A stretch of 64,000 nucleotides of DNA from Capilliphycus robustus (GTDB taxonomy: Bacteria > Cyanobacteriota > Cyanobacteriia > Cyanobacteriales > Microcoleaceae), in assembly GCF_034932365.1 (NCBI RefSeq), contig NZ_JAYGHR010000064.1, positions 62,001 through 126,000 of the forward strand. Reading direction: 5' to 3'. A program made the translations under genes and the position numbers. Positions 34,056 to 43,061 of the stretch are shown piece after piece. The first letter of the stretch is position 1. Each line of letters opens with the position of its first letter. A model generated the notes under the pieces. The model was not told where the DNA came from and searched no databases. It was given only the letters and a program-made list of their open reading frames with translations.

Positions 34056-35480
34056 CTAGGGAGAAACTTTCCCGTTCGGTAAAATTGCCCCGGTTAGATC
34101 CACATCTCGCAAATTCGCACCTCTGAGACTAGCACCTTTGAGGTTAGCCCCGCGCAAATTGGCACCTTGTAGATAAGCATTTCTGAGATTGGTGTCTTGG
34201 AGGTTAGCTCCCCGTAAATCAGCACCTTGTAGGTTGGCTTCCCTCAGATTAGCATCTTTGAGATAGGCACCAATCAGGTTAGCCCGCTCTAAATTTGCGC
34301 CTTCGAGGTTGGCTGATTCGAGGTTAGCATCTTCTAGAATAACGCCTTCTAAGATGGCATCGGTTAAGTCAGCTTCTTCTAAATTTGCGCCTTTGAACTT
34401 GGCATAACCGAGTTTGGCTTTTGCTAATATGGCATTTTTGAGGTTAGCCTTTTCGAGTTGAGCAACCCAGAGTTTAGCTTCTGTTAAATCGGCGTTTTCT
34501 AAATTGGCTTCGATCAGTTGAGCATCGCCGAGAGTGGCTTTTTGCAGGTTCGCTGAACTTAGATCTGTACGAGTGAGTCGGGCTTTAGTCAGATTGGCTT
34601 GTTGGAGATCTGCTTGATGTAGATTCGCTTCTTCTAAGTTAGCGCCGAGTAAGAGGGCTGATCCGAAGTTAGCTTGACTGAGTTTAGCGGAGGCGAGGTT
34701 GGCATTTTCGAGTTTAGCGCCACGCAGATCTGCTTGTTGTAAATTGGCATCCACAAGTTGAGCTTCTCTGAGGTTAGCTTGCCAGAGATTGGCGCCGGTG
34801 AGATCGGTATTGGTGAGTTTGGCCCCCATAAAGTTGGCATAACCCAGGTTAGCGTTTTTGAAGCTAGCATAACCCAAGTCAGACCCTTGCAGGTTGGCAC
34901 CACGCAAGTCGGCTTTTTCGAGGTAAGCATTGGAGAGATCGGCTTCTCTGAGGTTAGCTTTCCAAAGGTAGGCGTCTCGCAGGTCAGCCGATCGTAGGTT
35001 CGCACTACTGAGATCACATTCTGGACATTGACGAGTGTTGAGGGTTTGCTGCTGTAACTGTTGTTTTTTCTCTTGTTCTGAAGGCGTCTGCTGGCGGGAC
35101 TGTTCGGCTTGTAGGCGATCGCTGAGTCGATGATTTTCCCGCCCGATGCTAATGGCGATCAGGGTACTCAATACAGCTAGACTCGCCAGTAGGGTGATCC
35201 CGACTAAAGTGATTGTTTTCTGTTGAAAGAAGGGAACCGCAGAGGGGGATTTTTCCAGGGGAGAGGTTATGTTGGGACGAGCTAAGGCTTGCAGGGCTTT
35301 CACCGCAGTCGTTTTCTGCTCTATGGGATGTTGTTTGGAGTGAGGTTCTACCATGTTTTGCTGTTCTTGAGTAGATTGCGATTCGGCTCTGTTGGTACTA
35401 GAGACGGTGCAACCCGATGCTATTTTTAGGACTCGAACCACCGTCTTTCTTAGACTATCAGGATTAGAGGCATCCATCAA
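34056..35480 (-). CDS. Membrane-anchored pentapeptide-repeat protein
   Basis: 474 residues. After a hydrophilic N-terminus there is one membrane helix (TLVGITLLASLAVLSTLIAI, about 90-112), a short Gln-rich linker with a CPEC pair, and then about 60 A(D/N)LXX pentapeptides (residues 155-470), which form a right-handed quadrilateral beta helix. Such proteins are abundant in cyanobacteria and mostly without known function. The start is uncertain: ATG at 35480 or 35477, directly against a heptamer array without a clear ribosome site, or an internal ATG at 35354. Confidence 0.8.
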   Translation of the reverse strand: MMDASNPDSLRKTVVRVLKIASGCTVSSTNRAESQSTQEQQNMVEPHSKQHPIEQKTTAVKALQALARPNITSPLEKSPSAVPFFQQKTITLVGITLLASLAVLSTLIAISIGRENHRLSDRLQAEQSRQQTPSEQEKKQQLQQQTLNTRQCPECDLSSANLRSADLRDAYLWKANLREADLSNAYLEKADLRGANLQGSDLGYASFKNANLGYANFMGAKLTNTDLTGANLWQANLREAQLVDANLQQADLRGAKLENANLASAKLSQANFGSALLLGANLEEANLHQADLQQANLTKARLTRTDLSSANLQKATLGDAQLIEANLENADLTEAKLWVAQLEKANLKNAILAKAKLGYAKFKGANLEEADLTDAILEGVILEDANLESANLEGANLERANLIGAYLKDANLREANLQGADLRGANLQDTNLRNAYLQGANLRGANLKGASLRGANLRDVDLTGAILPNGKVSP

Positions 35481-35481
35481 C

Positions 35482-35516
35482 AGTTAACAGTGATCAGTGA
35501 CCAGTCACCAGTGAAC
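35482..35516 (+). repeat. Heptamer array upstream of the pentapeptide gene
   Basis: Five consecutive units AGTTAAC, AGTGATC, AGTGACC, AGTCACC, AGTGAAC, touching the start codon of the minus-strand gene. Confidence 0.75.
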
Positions 35517-35522
35517 CAAGCT

Positions 35523-35558
35523 AAAAACCCCGGTGCGCGATAAAGTTACCGGGGTTTT
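35523..35558 (-). terminator. Orphan terminator-like hairpin between divergent genes
   Basis: AAAACCCCGGT (35524-35534) pairs perfectly with ACCGGGGTTTT (35548-35558). Read on the minus strand it ends GGGGTTTTTAG. The flanking genes diverge from this region (minus gene starts at 35480, plus gene at 36045), so no annotated gene ends here. Confidence 0.65.
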
Positions 35559-36044
35559 GAGTCGAATTTTCGTTTTTTGAACTTTACTTGAGGTTGAATA
35601 ATTGTTTGTCTTGCCTTGATGATAACACCAAATGAATTCCGATATCTATCTAATACTATTTAGGATTTGTGATATTCTGATGAAACTCAAAAATCCACAC
35701 CTCCTCACAGTAATAATTTGATTAACAGTCTGTGAAAATCTCAGTGATTCTACGGATGCGATCGCCAAGTTCTGCTACAGGGATGATCGGGGAAATCTCC
35801 TAAACTGTAAAGGATTCTTAAATTCTATCAAAAAACTCGATCTGAAACCCAGAGGGAAGTCACATCGGAAAAAATATAACCTGGTCTTAACCTAATTGGG
35901 GGAGTTATTTAGCTAAACTTAAATTGATCTATTATCTTGATTCAAAGCTGGATTAAATGATTGAAGAACTTTCTTGAGATCAAAAAACATCCGGTTTAGG
36001 CGAGCGATCAGTCCAGTATTTGCATATAAAAATCCCCGTTTATT
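35559..36044. other. 486-bp gap upstream of a histidine kinase; possible small RNA
   Basis: No ORF is supported. It holds the promoter of the kinase gene at 36045 and could encode a minus-strand small RNA ending at the 35523-35558 hairpin. No promoter could be firmly placed. Confidence 0.35.
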
Positions 36045-37400
36045 ATGGTTATGATGTCAGAATCTTTATTCTCTACTTCCTCTGTTTTTTTAACGCAAGA
36101 GATCCATTTAGAATCAACGGTACAAGATCTTCCCCTGTATAGTTTTCAAGTTGATCTGGAAGAACCCGGAATTAGTTTGACTCGCATTTTTGAAACCCAT
36201 CGATTTCTTCCGGGTATCATCCTGACTGATCAAGGAAAGTTTGTCGGAATGATTTCTCAGCGTAGATTTATCAGAATGTTGAGTCGTCCCTATGGACGAG
36301 AACTGTTTTTAAATCGTTGTATTCGATTATTACATCGTTTTGTGACGGATGAATTGTTAATCTTATCCGGTAATACTCCGATTTTAGAAGCAGCTAATAG
36401 AGCGGTTAAAAGAGATACAGAAATGCTGTATGAACCGATTGTTGTTCGTCTGTTTCCTGAAGAATATCAGGTGCTTGACACTCAACAGTTATTATTGGCT
36501 CAATCTCATCTTCATCAACTCGCAACTCAGTTACTCAAACAAAAAACACAAGCACAATTAATTCAAACAGAAAAGCTAGTTTTATTAGGTCAAATGGTCG
36601 CTGGAATCGCTCACGAACTAAGAAACCCTCTCAATTGTATTTCGGGAAATTCTAAGTTTATTCAAGATAGTTGTCAGACTCTATTAACGGTTTTAGGGGT
36701 TTATGAAAAGAAGTTTCCCGATGCTGAAAATGAAGACATAAAACAGTTTAAAGAAGAGCTAGATATCGAATTTTTAAAACAAGATTTGCCGGATTTAATT
36801 AAAAGTATTCAACTGTCTTCCGAACGGATGAATCAACTGGTTAGTAGTCTACGAAGTTTTTCCTATATGGATGGCTCCCATCGAAAAGAAACTGATATTC
36901 ACGAGTGTTTGGACAGTACATTATTAATTCTAAAAAATCGTCTCAAGATGGGAATTACAGTCATTAAAAATTATCAAAATCTTCCTTTAGTTCCTTGTTA
37001 TCCCGGACAGTTAAGCCAGGTTTTTATGAATTTAATTGCCAATAGTATTGATGCTGTAGAAGAACGCCTAAAAACAGATAGGGATGAATCTCCTGAAGTT
37101 AGAATTCAGACGGAAATCAAACAATTATTAGATTCAGATGATCAGATTAAAGACTACATTTCTATTCAAATCGCTGATAACGGTTTAGGAATCCCTGTAG
37201 AAATTCAAAATAGAATTTTTGAGAGCTTTTTCACGACAAAACCAGTCGGAAAAGGAACAGGACTCGGACTCGCTATTAGCCATCAAATTATTGTCGAAAA
37301 GCATGGCGGACAATTGATTTTAAATTCTACACCGGGAGTAGGGACTGAATTTGAGATTTTGTTACCGCTAAAACATGACAACGAATCAGATGAACGCTAA
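36045..37400 (+). CDS. Sensor histidine kinase with CBS-like N-terminal domain
   Basis: 451 residues, no membrane helix. The N-terminal part (about 25-140) reads like a CBS/FIST-type input (GIILTDQGKFVGMISQRRFIRMLSRPYGRELFLNR), followed by a coiled segment, HisKA with His190 in AHELRNPL and an HATPase domain (N-box MNLIANSIDAVEE, DNGLGIP, GKGTGLGLAI). It is an orthodox soluble kinase without a receiver nearby. Three ATG codons lie close together at the start. Its stop overlaps by 4 bp with the convergent gene at 37397. Confidence 0.8.
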   Translation: MVMMSESLFSTSSVFLTQEIHLESTVQDLPLYSFQVDLEEPGISLTRIFETHRFLPGIILTDQGKFVGMISQRRFIRMLSRPYGRELFLNRCIRLLHRFVTDELLILSGNTPILEAANRAVKRDTEMLYEPIVVRLFPEEYQVLDTQQLLLAQSHLHQLATQLLKQKTQAQLIQTEKLVLLGQMVAGIAHELRNPLNCISGNSKFIQDSCQTLLTVLGVYEKKFPDAENEDIKQFKEELDIEFLKQDLPDLIKSIQLSSERMNQLVSSLRSFSYMDGSHRKETDIHECLDSTLLILKNRLKMGITVIKNYQNLPLVPCYPGQLSQVFMNLIANSIDAVEERLKTDRDESPEVRIQTEIKQLLDSDDQIKDYISIQIADNGLGIPVEIQNRIFESFFTTKPVGKGTGLGLAISHQIIVEKHGGQLILNSTPGVGTEFEILLPLKHDNESDER

Positions 37401-38272
37401 GGTTTATAAATTCTATTGAGAGGGTGCATTCTTCGACAATAAAGCAAAATTCCGATGAGTTTATGACGGGAAAGTTGAGGAGAAATGAGTAAAGAAACAA
37501 GAGAAACCAGACTCATTCTCAACAAACGATATCCCAACACCCAAAAGTTTGTATGTTTTTCTAAGCTGAGAAGATAACTGTAAATACTTTGCTGAATTTT
37601 TAAGGGTTGATTTTGCTTCGTAATGGATGAAGGTTGATGAATGACTCGAATTTCTGAAGACATCACCACTTGATGTCCTTGTTTTCCAGAGCGCAAACAA
37701 AAGTCAAAATCTTCGTAATATAGAAAATAATCGGGGTCAAACTGAGGACATTCAGAAAATCGTTTGAGATTAATTAATAAACTACATCCTGTTACCCATT
37801 TCATGGTAATATAAGGTAGATTAGATTTCTGATTTTCTGCGATCGCATCTAAAGCAATAATTTGTCCTGTTTTTGCGTTAAACTCTCCACCCCCAAACCA
37901 TATTTTTCCCGTCGGTTCATTAACAATTGTTCCTAAAATCGAAATATCAGGATAGGCTGTGAAAAACTCCATTACTTGTTTCAAGCTATTTTCTGTTAAA
38001 TACGCATCGGGATTAATTAACCAAACAATGGCTTGAGGATTTTGTTGATAAACCCAATTTAATCCAATATTACAAGCTCGACCAAAACCAATATTTTCTG
38101 GAGAATCTAGAACAGTAACCCACTCAGTTTTCAAACCATAAATCGAGCTATCATCTGGAGAATTATTAACGATGATAACTCGATAATTGATTTCATCTTG
38201 AACTGGAATTGAGTTAATTAATTGCTCAATTAATGAAGTTGAGTAATAATTAACCGTTATCCAGTAAATCAT
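37397..38272 (-). CDS. Glycosyltransferase family 2 (rhamnosyltransferase-like)
   Basis: 291 residues with a GT-A fold: VIIVNNSPDD, NIGFGRACNIGL, and the metal-binding WLINPDA at about 85-91, then FGGGEFN and YYEDFDFCLR. Proteins of this type often transfer rhamnose from dTDP-rhamnose; the gene overlaps rfbA by 4 bp (ATGA), which supports that link. Substrate is inferred. Confidence 0.8.
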   Translation of the reverse strand: MIYWITVNYYSTSLIEQLINSIPVQDEINYRVIIVNNSPDDSSIYGLKTEWVTVLDSPENIGFGRACNIGLNWVYQQNPQAIVWLINPDAYLTENSLKQVMEFFTAYPDISILGTIVNEPTGKIWFGGGEFNAKTGQIIALDAIAENQKSNLPYITMKWVTGCSLLINLKRFSECPQFDPDYFLYYEDFDFCLRSGKQGHQVVMSSEIRVIHQPSSITKQNQPLKIQQSIYSYLLSLEKHTNFWVLGYRLLRMSLVSLVSLLISPQLSRHKLIGILLYCRRMHPLNRIYKP

Positions 38273-39342
38273 GTGAGTTCAATTTGACAGTCATCTCCAA
38301 TCATAAACCGCATGGCTTTGGGACGTTGAGGACTGGTTGTTAATACAGCACGTCGTCCAACTAATGTATCTACAATTCGAGGATGAATATTGACAATTTT
38401 TGACCCTTTTAAAATGACGCTATGCTCTAATTCTGCCTCAATAATGGTCACTTCATCGGCTATACTACTATAGGGGCCGACAAAGCAGTTTTCTAAGTGA
38501 CAATTCTCGCCAATCACAACAGGGCCACGAACACTACAGTTAATTAATTTACTTCCCGAACCAATTTTAACCCGTCCGATAATTTGAGTTTTTTCATCGA
38601 CTTCACCCTCGTTAGAAGGCTGAATACATTCATCGAGAATAATCTGATTCGCACTCAAGAGATCATCTTTTTTCCCGGTATCTAACCACCACCCATCTAA
38701 GCTACGGGCTTCAACTTTTTTCTCAGTTTCAATCAGTTTTTGAATGGCATCGGTAATTTCTAACTCGCCCCGAGGGGAAGGTTGAATATTTGCGATCGCA
38801 TTATGGATCGTTTTATCAAAAAAGTAAACCCCCACCAAAGCTAAGTTTGAAGGAGGAACTTTCGGTTTTTCAACTAACTTTAAAACTCGTCCTTGTTCAT
38901 CGACGACTGCAACCCCAAAAGCGGTAGGATTTTCAACAGTTCGTAGTAAAATGAGGGCATCGAGTTGTTTAGATTTAAACTGTTCAACAAAAGGATTCAA
39001 TGGATTTTGAATCAGGTTATCTCCCAAATACATCACAAAGGGAGAATCCCCTAAAAAGAATTGAGAGATTTTAACCGCATGAGCTAAACCTGCTGGTTGA
39101 TCTTGTAAAATATAGGTAATATTTGCACCAAAACGTTCTCCATTTCCCGTTACCGCTTTGACTTCTTCTCCAGTTTCGGGACTAATCACAATCCCTATTT
39201 CGGTGATACCTGCGGCAACAATTCCTTCAATTCCATACCATAAAATCGGCTTATTCGCAACAGGAACAAGCTGTTTTGCTCCTGTATAAGTCAAAGGACG
39301 AAGACGAGTACCTTTACCACCAGAAAGAATGAGTGCTTTCAT
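38269..39342 (-). CDS. rfbA: Glucose-1-phosphate thymidylyltransferase, long form
   Basis: 357 residues. Nucleotidyl-transfer signature GGKGTRLRPLTY (residues 8-19), QDQPAGLAHAV, YLGDNL and EKPKVPPSNLALVGVYFF. A left-handed beta-helix tail (hexapeptide-like VRGPVVIGENCHLEN) makes it the long form. It makes dTDP-glucose, the first step to dTDP-rhamnose. rfbC and rfbD follow upstream on the same strand; rfbB is not in the window. Confidence 0.88.
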   Translation of the reverse strand: MKALILSGGKGTRLRPLTYTGAKQLVPVANKPILWYGIEGIVAAGITEIGIVISPETGEEVKAVTGNGERFGANITYILQDQPAGLAHAVKISQFFLGDSPFVMYLGDNLIQNPLNPFVEQFKSKQLDALILLRTVENPTAFGVAVVDEQGRVLKLVEKPKVPPSNLALVGVYFFDKTIHNAIANIQPSPRGELEITDAIQKLIETEKKVEARSLDGWWLDTGKKDDLLSANQIILDECIQPSNEGEVDEKTQIIGRVKIGSGSKLINCSVRGPVVIGENCHLENCFVGPYSSIADEVTIIEAELEHSVILKGSKIVNIHPRIVDTLVGRRAVLTTSPQRPKAMRFMIGDDCQIELT

Positions 39343-39470
39343 AAAAAAATCTCAGAATTTGTCAAGTCTTTGATGTTTGCACGGGAAATGTTAAGCTCGT
39401 TTTTGGGTAGGCTTTTGATGGGAATTGCTTCTCCACCTACCCCAAAAACCTCAAATCTAACCTAACCTGA

Positions 39471-40352
39471 TTAACCCTTGGTTGCCAACTCTGAGAGCAT
39501 TTTTCTCAAACTTTGTCGCCAATGGGGAGGATATGTTCCAAGTATTGCCGATATTTTTTGGGTATTGAGAACCGAATAAGCCGGACGACGTGCGGGAGTT
39601 GGATATTCCGCCGTAGAAATGGGGACAACTCGTTGAATTTTCAGAGGAAAACCCAGGTGTTTGGCTTCTTCAAAAATAGCAACGGCGAAATCATACCAAC
39701 TGGTAACTCCACTATTTGTATAGTGATAAATTCCGGTGGTTTCTGAATTAATTTTCTCACTTAATTGAGCGATCGCTACGGCTAAATCCCCCGTCCAAGT
39801 TGGGCTTCCTACCTGATCACAAACCACTCGTAATTCTTCTCGTTCCGCCCCCAGTCGCAGCATGGTTTTCACGAAATTTCCTTTCCCTCCCACGCCATAA
39901 ACCCAGGCGGTTCTAATAATAGCTGCATTTGCCTCTGTTTTCAAAATCGCCTGTTCTCCGGCTAATTTTGACTGACCATAGCCGCCTAAAGGCTGAGTTT
40001 GATCCGTTTCTAAATAGGGATGACTTTGGGTTCCATCAAAGACATAATCTGTGGAAACATGAATCAATGTCGCCCCGATTTGTTGGGCTTCTTTCGCCAA
40101 AATACCGGGAGCGGTGCCATTAATTGCAAGTGCCAATTCCCGTTCACTTTCGGCTTTATCTACGGCTGTATAGGCTGCTGCATTAATAATTAAATCGGGC
40201 TTATGATCAGCAACAATTTTAGCGATCGCCTCTGGGTTTGCTAAGTCTAAACTCTCTCGTCCAAAGCTTTTCACCTCTCCCAAGGGGGCGAGAAACGGTT
40301 GTAATTCCTGACCCAATTGGCCGTCTTTACCGATGAGTAATATTTGTCTCAT
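39471..40352 (-). CDS. rfbD: dTDP-4-dehydrorhamnose reductase
   Basis: About 293 residues. NAD(P)-binding ILLIGKDGQLGQEL at the start, STDYVFDGT, and the catalytic YGQSKLAGE (Tyr-x3-Lys). It performs the last step to dTDP-L-rhamnose. I chose ATG 40352, which overlaps the rfbC stop as ATGA; the frame extends upstream into rfbC without family resemblance. Confidence 0.92.
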   Translation of the reverse strand: MRQILLIGKDGQLGQELQPFLAPLGEVKSFGRESLDLANPEAIAKIVADHKPDLIINAAAYTAVDKAESERELALAINGTAPGILAKEAQQIGATLIHVSTDYVFDGTQSHPYLETDQTQPLGGYGQSKLAGEQAILKTEANAAIIRTAWVYGVGGKGNFVKTMLRLGAEREELRVVCDQVGSPTWTGDLAVAIAQLSEKINSETTGIYHYTNSGVTSWYDFAVAIFEEAKHLGFPLKIQRVVPISTAEYPTPARRPAYSVLNTQKISAILGTYPPHWRQSLRKMLSELATKG

Positions 40353-40897
40353 TGAAAAACGTCCGCAGTTTTCAAGGTTGTACCGTCTTGATCTTTGGCT
40401 GAAAGCATTGGAGTGATCCCATCTATAGGCCAATTAATTCCTAAATCGGGGTCATTCCACAAAATTGAACGTTCGTGTTGCGGGGCATAATAATCTGTCG
40501 TTTTATACAGAACTTCCGCAATCTCTGAAACGACTAAAAATCCATGAGCAAAGCCGGGTGGAACCCAGAATTGTCGTTTATTTTCAGCCGAAATTATACA
40601 GCCCACCCATTGTCCAAATGTAGGAGAACTTTTGCGGATATCAACAGCAACATCATAGATTTCACCCTGAACAACCCGTAAAAGTTTACCTTGGGCTTGC
40701 TCGATTTGATAATGCAAGCCTCGCAAGACACCTTGACGGGATCGGGAGTGATTATCTTGAACAAATGCTGCTGTTACACCTGTCTTGTCTGCGAAAACTT
40801 TCTGATTGAAACTTTCAAAGAAAAATCCTCGTTCGTCTCCGAATACTTTCGGTTCTAGGATTAACACATCCGGGATTTCTGTGGGAATTACATTCAT
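40349..40897 (-). CDS. rfbC: dTDP-4-dehydrorhamnose 3,5-epimerase
   Basis: 182 residues with the RmlC cupin signature: DERGFFFESFN, QDNHSRS, the catalytic His in LRGLHYQ, VVQGEIYDVAVDIR and WVPPGFAHGFLV, then the catalytic tyrosine region YKTTDYY. It overlaps rfbD by 4 bp, so translation is coupled. Confidence 0.93.
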   Translation of the reverse strand: MNVIPTEIPDVLILEPKVFGDERGFFFESFNQKVFADKTGVTAAFVQDNHSRSRQGVLRGLHYQIEQAQGKLLRVVQGEIYDVAVDIRKSSPTFGQWVGCIISAENKRQFWVPPGFAHGFLVVSEIAEVLYKTTDYYAPQHERSILWNDPDLGINWPIDGITPMLSAKDQDGTTLKTADVFQ

Positions 40898-40997
40898 GCC
40901 CTATCTAAGCAGCGATTCGCCACTTTACATCTTAACAAAGAAATTATACTTTTCTGAAAATTTGACTAAATCTTTAATTTTTCCCCAATTAACGGGC

Positions 40998-42863
40998 TTA
41001 TTCCGTCGCAATGCTGAGTTTGACTTCTCCCTGCAACCGTACAAATTGCTGTTGCTGTGGATCATAAACCCAAGCCGAAATCTTCGTTTCCCCTATGGGT
41101 AAGGACTCGGCGGAAAACATCACCTCCCAACGGGCTAAACCGTAGCGCTGAGAGTTGAGAAATTCGGCGATATCGGGACTTTCTCCTATGATATCAGCAT
41201 TTGCAAAGAATGAATTTTGTTCACCGAAAGATAAAAAAACTAAACGGGGTTGTTGGGTTTTATCGGGTAAAATTGCCCATCCTCCTATACGAAGGATCTG
41301 ATTAACTTTAAGCTTTAATGGTGTTGAAGGTTGATCAATATAGCCGTGAACTTGATTCGGTTGAGAAATAAACGGGATATTTTCAGCAAAGCTTCTCATC
41401 TGGATTTTATCTAATGATTCTACCCCATCTCGAATCCACCAGGTTGATTTACTCATCGGAAGTAAACATCTATCAGGTGAGATTTTAAAAAAGTCCGAAT
41501 CTTCTAGATAATAAAAGAGGTTTAAACAGGTTTGACTACTTTGTTTGTTGGGAAGTTCTAATTTTGCCTGAGTCATAGCGGTTTGAGAACTAACTGCAAT
41601 TAAACTCAATAGAATTCCCCCCAAAAAGCTATAGATTAAAATTCTATTTTCTCTGTTGAAATTCCCGATTTTTTTAGAATGAGTTATTAACAGTCTACAC
41701 AGTTGAACAAGAGAAACAATTAATAATAAAGTATGCGTTGTATATCGAGTGGCTGTCAAGGGATAATTTCCCCCAAATTCCACTCGTCCCCAAGTCATCA
41801 ACAGAGAAGTCAAGAGAGAAAATAAACCAATAGATAACCAAGGCGCAAATTGATTATAGGAATTTTTGGTGATAGGAAGTGTGATTAATGATTCCTCGAT
41901 TTTATGACTCCCCTCGCCTAACCCCCCTTTTAAAGGGGGGCAGGGGGGATAGAGAGGAGTTGGGGGGCAGGTTAAGTTTAAGGAATAGGTTTTCAAACAA
42001 TAGATCAATATGCCGATAAATAGAACAAAAATTATCGCTCCAATAAGAGTCGATAAAATTGGGATTTTTACAATAGGTGCGGCTAATAAATTTAGAAAAA
42101 ACTGAATTGCTGTTAATAGATATTCAGTGAATGATAGGTTGATAATTCGGGGTTCTTGTTGATAACCTATGGCATAAATTCCACCAGATAAAATAAATCC
42201 TGTTAGCCAAATTAACAATTGCTTCTTTTTAGAGATTTGGGGTTCATCCTGTGATAATATTAGGGGAATAACGGCTAGCCAAGTGATTAAACCTTGAACC
42301 GAAGAAAAGCTAGCAACAAAGCAAAAAATAGCCGCTAAAATCAGTTTATTTTTAGAGTTTAAACATTTTAATGATAAAACGAGACAAGCCAGAATCAAAC
42401 AAAAGTTAATCAAAAAAATAGGAAGTTGAAACCCCCAAAGCCATTCTTGATTTAAACTAAAAATTAAACAGCCGGTTAAAAGATTAGCTACATGAAATAA
42501 GTTGCGATCTTTGGGGGATGAAGTAATAGAAGCGAGAATATAAATAGCAATAAATGTGAGAACCGCTAACCCCAGACTGAAAAACATTTCGAGTTTAATA
42601 TTCCAATCTGACAGGAAAGCTAAAGCGATAAAAATCAGGCGAGGAAAGAGAATTCGATGATTATTATGGAGTTCAAATAAATCCCTAAAATAAAGTTGGT
42701 TTGTCGCGACTTTTTCAAACAGTTTCGGTAAAACCCATTGATCATAGACAGGAATATTAACCCCAAACTGTGTAATATATCCAATAACAATAACAAAGGG
42801 TATAAAATAGAAAGCGAGAAGAATAAAATCAGTTTTAGAAAGTCTGAAAGATTGTTTTAACAT
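40998..42863 (-). CDS. Multi-pass membrane protein of unknown function (glycan-region)
   Basis: 621 residues. About ten membrane helices fill residues 10-440, with an external loop after the first helix containing NIPVYDQWVLPKLFEK and LHNNHRILFPR. A soluble C-terminal domain (about 470-621) is beta-rich (GYIDQP, LRIGGWAILP, ISAWVYD). The pattern suggests a GT-C-like or polymerase-like membrane enzyme, not proved. Around residues 300-325, between two membrane helices, lies PPTPLYPPCPPLKGG, encoded by a dispersed C6/G6 repeat (see 41911-41975). Confidence 0.6.
   Translation of the reverse strand: MLKQSFRLSKTDFILLAFYFIPFVIVIGYITQFGVNIPVYDQWVLPKLFEKVATNQLYFRDLFELHNNHRILFPRLIFIALAFLSDWNIKLEMFFSLGLAVLTFIAIYILASITSSPKDRNLFHVANLLTGCLIFSLNQEWLWGFQLPIFLINFCLILACLVLSLKCLNSKNKLILAAIFCFVASFSSVQGLITWLAVIPLILSQDEPQISKKKQLLIWLTGFILSGGIYAIGYQQEPRIINLSFTEYLLTAIQFFLNLLAAPIVKIPILSTLIGAIIFVLFIGILIYCLKTYSLNLTCPPTPLYPPCPPLKGGLGEGSHKIEESLITLPITKNSYNQFAPWLSIGLFSLLTSLLMTWGRVEFGGNYPLTATRYTTHTLLLIVSLVQLCRLLITHSKKIGNFNRENRILIYSFLGGILLSLIAVSSQTAMTQAKLELPNKQSSQTCLNLFYYLEDSDFFKISPDRCLLPMSKSTWWIRDGVESLDKIQMRSFAENIPFISQPNQVHGYIDQPSTPLKLKVNQILRIGGWAILPDKTQQPRLVFLSFGEQNSFFANADIIGESPDIAEFLNSQRYGLARWEVMFSAESLPIGETKISAWVYDPQQQQFVRLQGEVKLSIATE
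41911..41975 (+). repeat. C6-TTT/AAA-G6 repeat inserted in-frame in a coding sequence
   Basis: CTAACCCCCCTTTTAAAGGGGGGCAGGGGGGATAG-like sequence, the same word as in the kdpB-kdpF/G gap, lies inside the membrane protein gene at 40998-42863 without breaking its frame. Confidence 0.75.
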
Positions 42864-42904
42864 CCATAGTTTTAGTCAGGTTTCAGGTGTCAGTAAACCG
42901 TTTT

Positions 42905-43042
42905 GTAGGGGCGGGTTCCGCATTGATGTCTGTCAGTCACTGATCACCTAGATAAACCCGCCTTCTCACTCTTTACTGCAAGTAAGGGCGGGTTTATCAA
43001 AGTTTTCGGTAAGAGATAAATCTTTGTCGAACCCGCCCCTAC
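42905..43042 (+). repeat. Two GGGGCGGGTT...AACCCGCC inverted-repeat units
   Basis: GTAGGGGCGGGTT (42905-42917) pairs with AACCCGCC (42956-42963), and GGGCGGGTTTAT (42986 on) pairs with AACCCGCCCCTAC (43030-43042). The same family forms the tandem array at 27036-27179. It fills the gap between the membrane protein gene and hlyD. Confidence 0.75.
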
Positions 43043-43061
43043 ACTGTTAACTATTTACGAA

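Noticed and set aside
35400..35480. tRNA-like T-arm (GGTGGTTCGAGTCC) on the minus strand at the start of the pentapeptide gene
   Set aside because: Only two of five T-stem pairs form and no acceptor, D or anticodon arms could be fitted; the stretch is also inside a plausible coding frame.
35700..35730. Sequence CACACCTCCTCACA resembling the Yfr1 small-RNA core
   Set aside because: The core word differs and neither the 5' hairpin nor the 3' terminator that define Yfr1 are present next to it.
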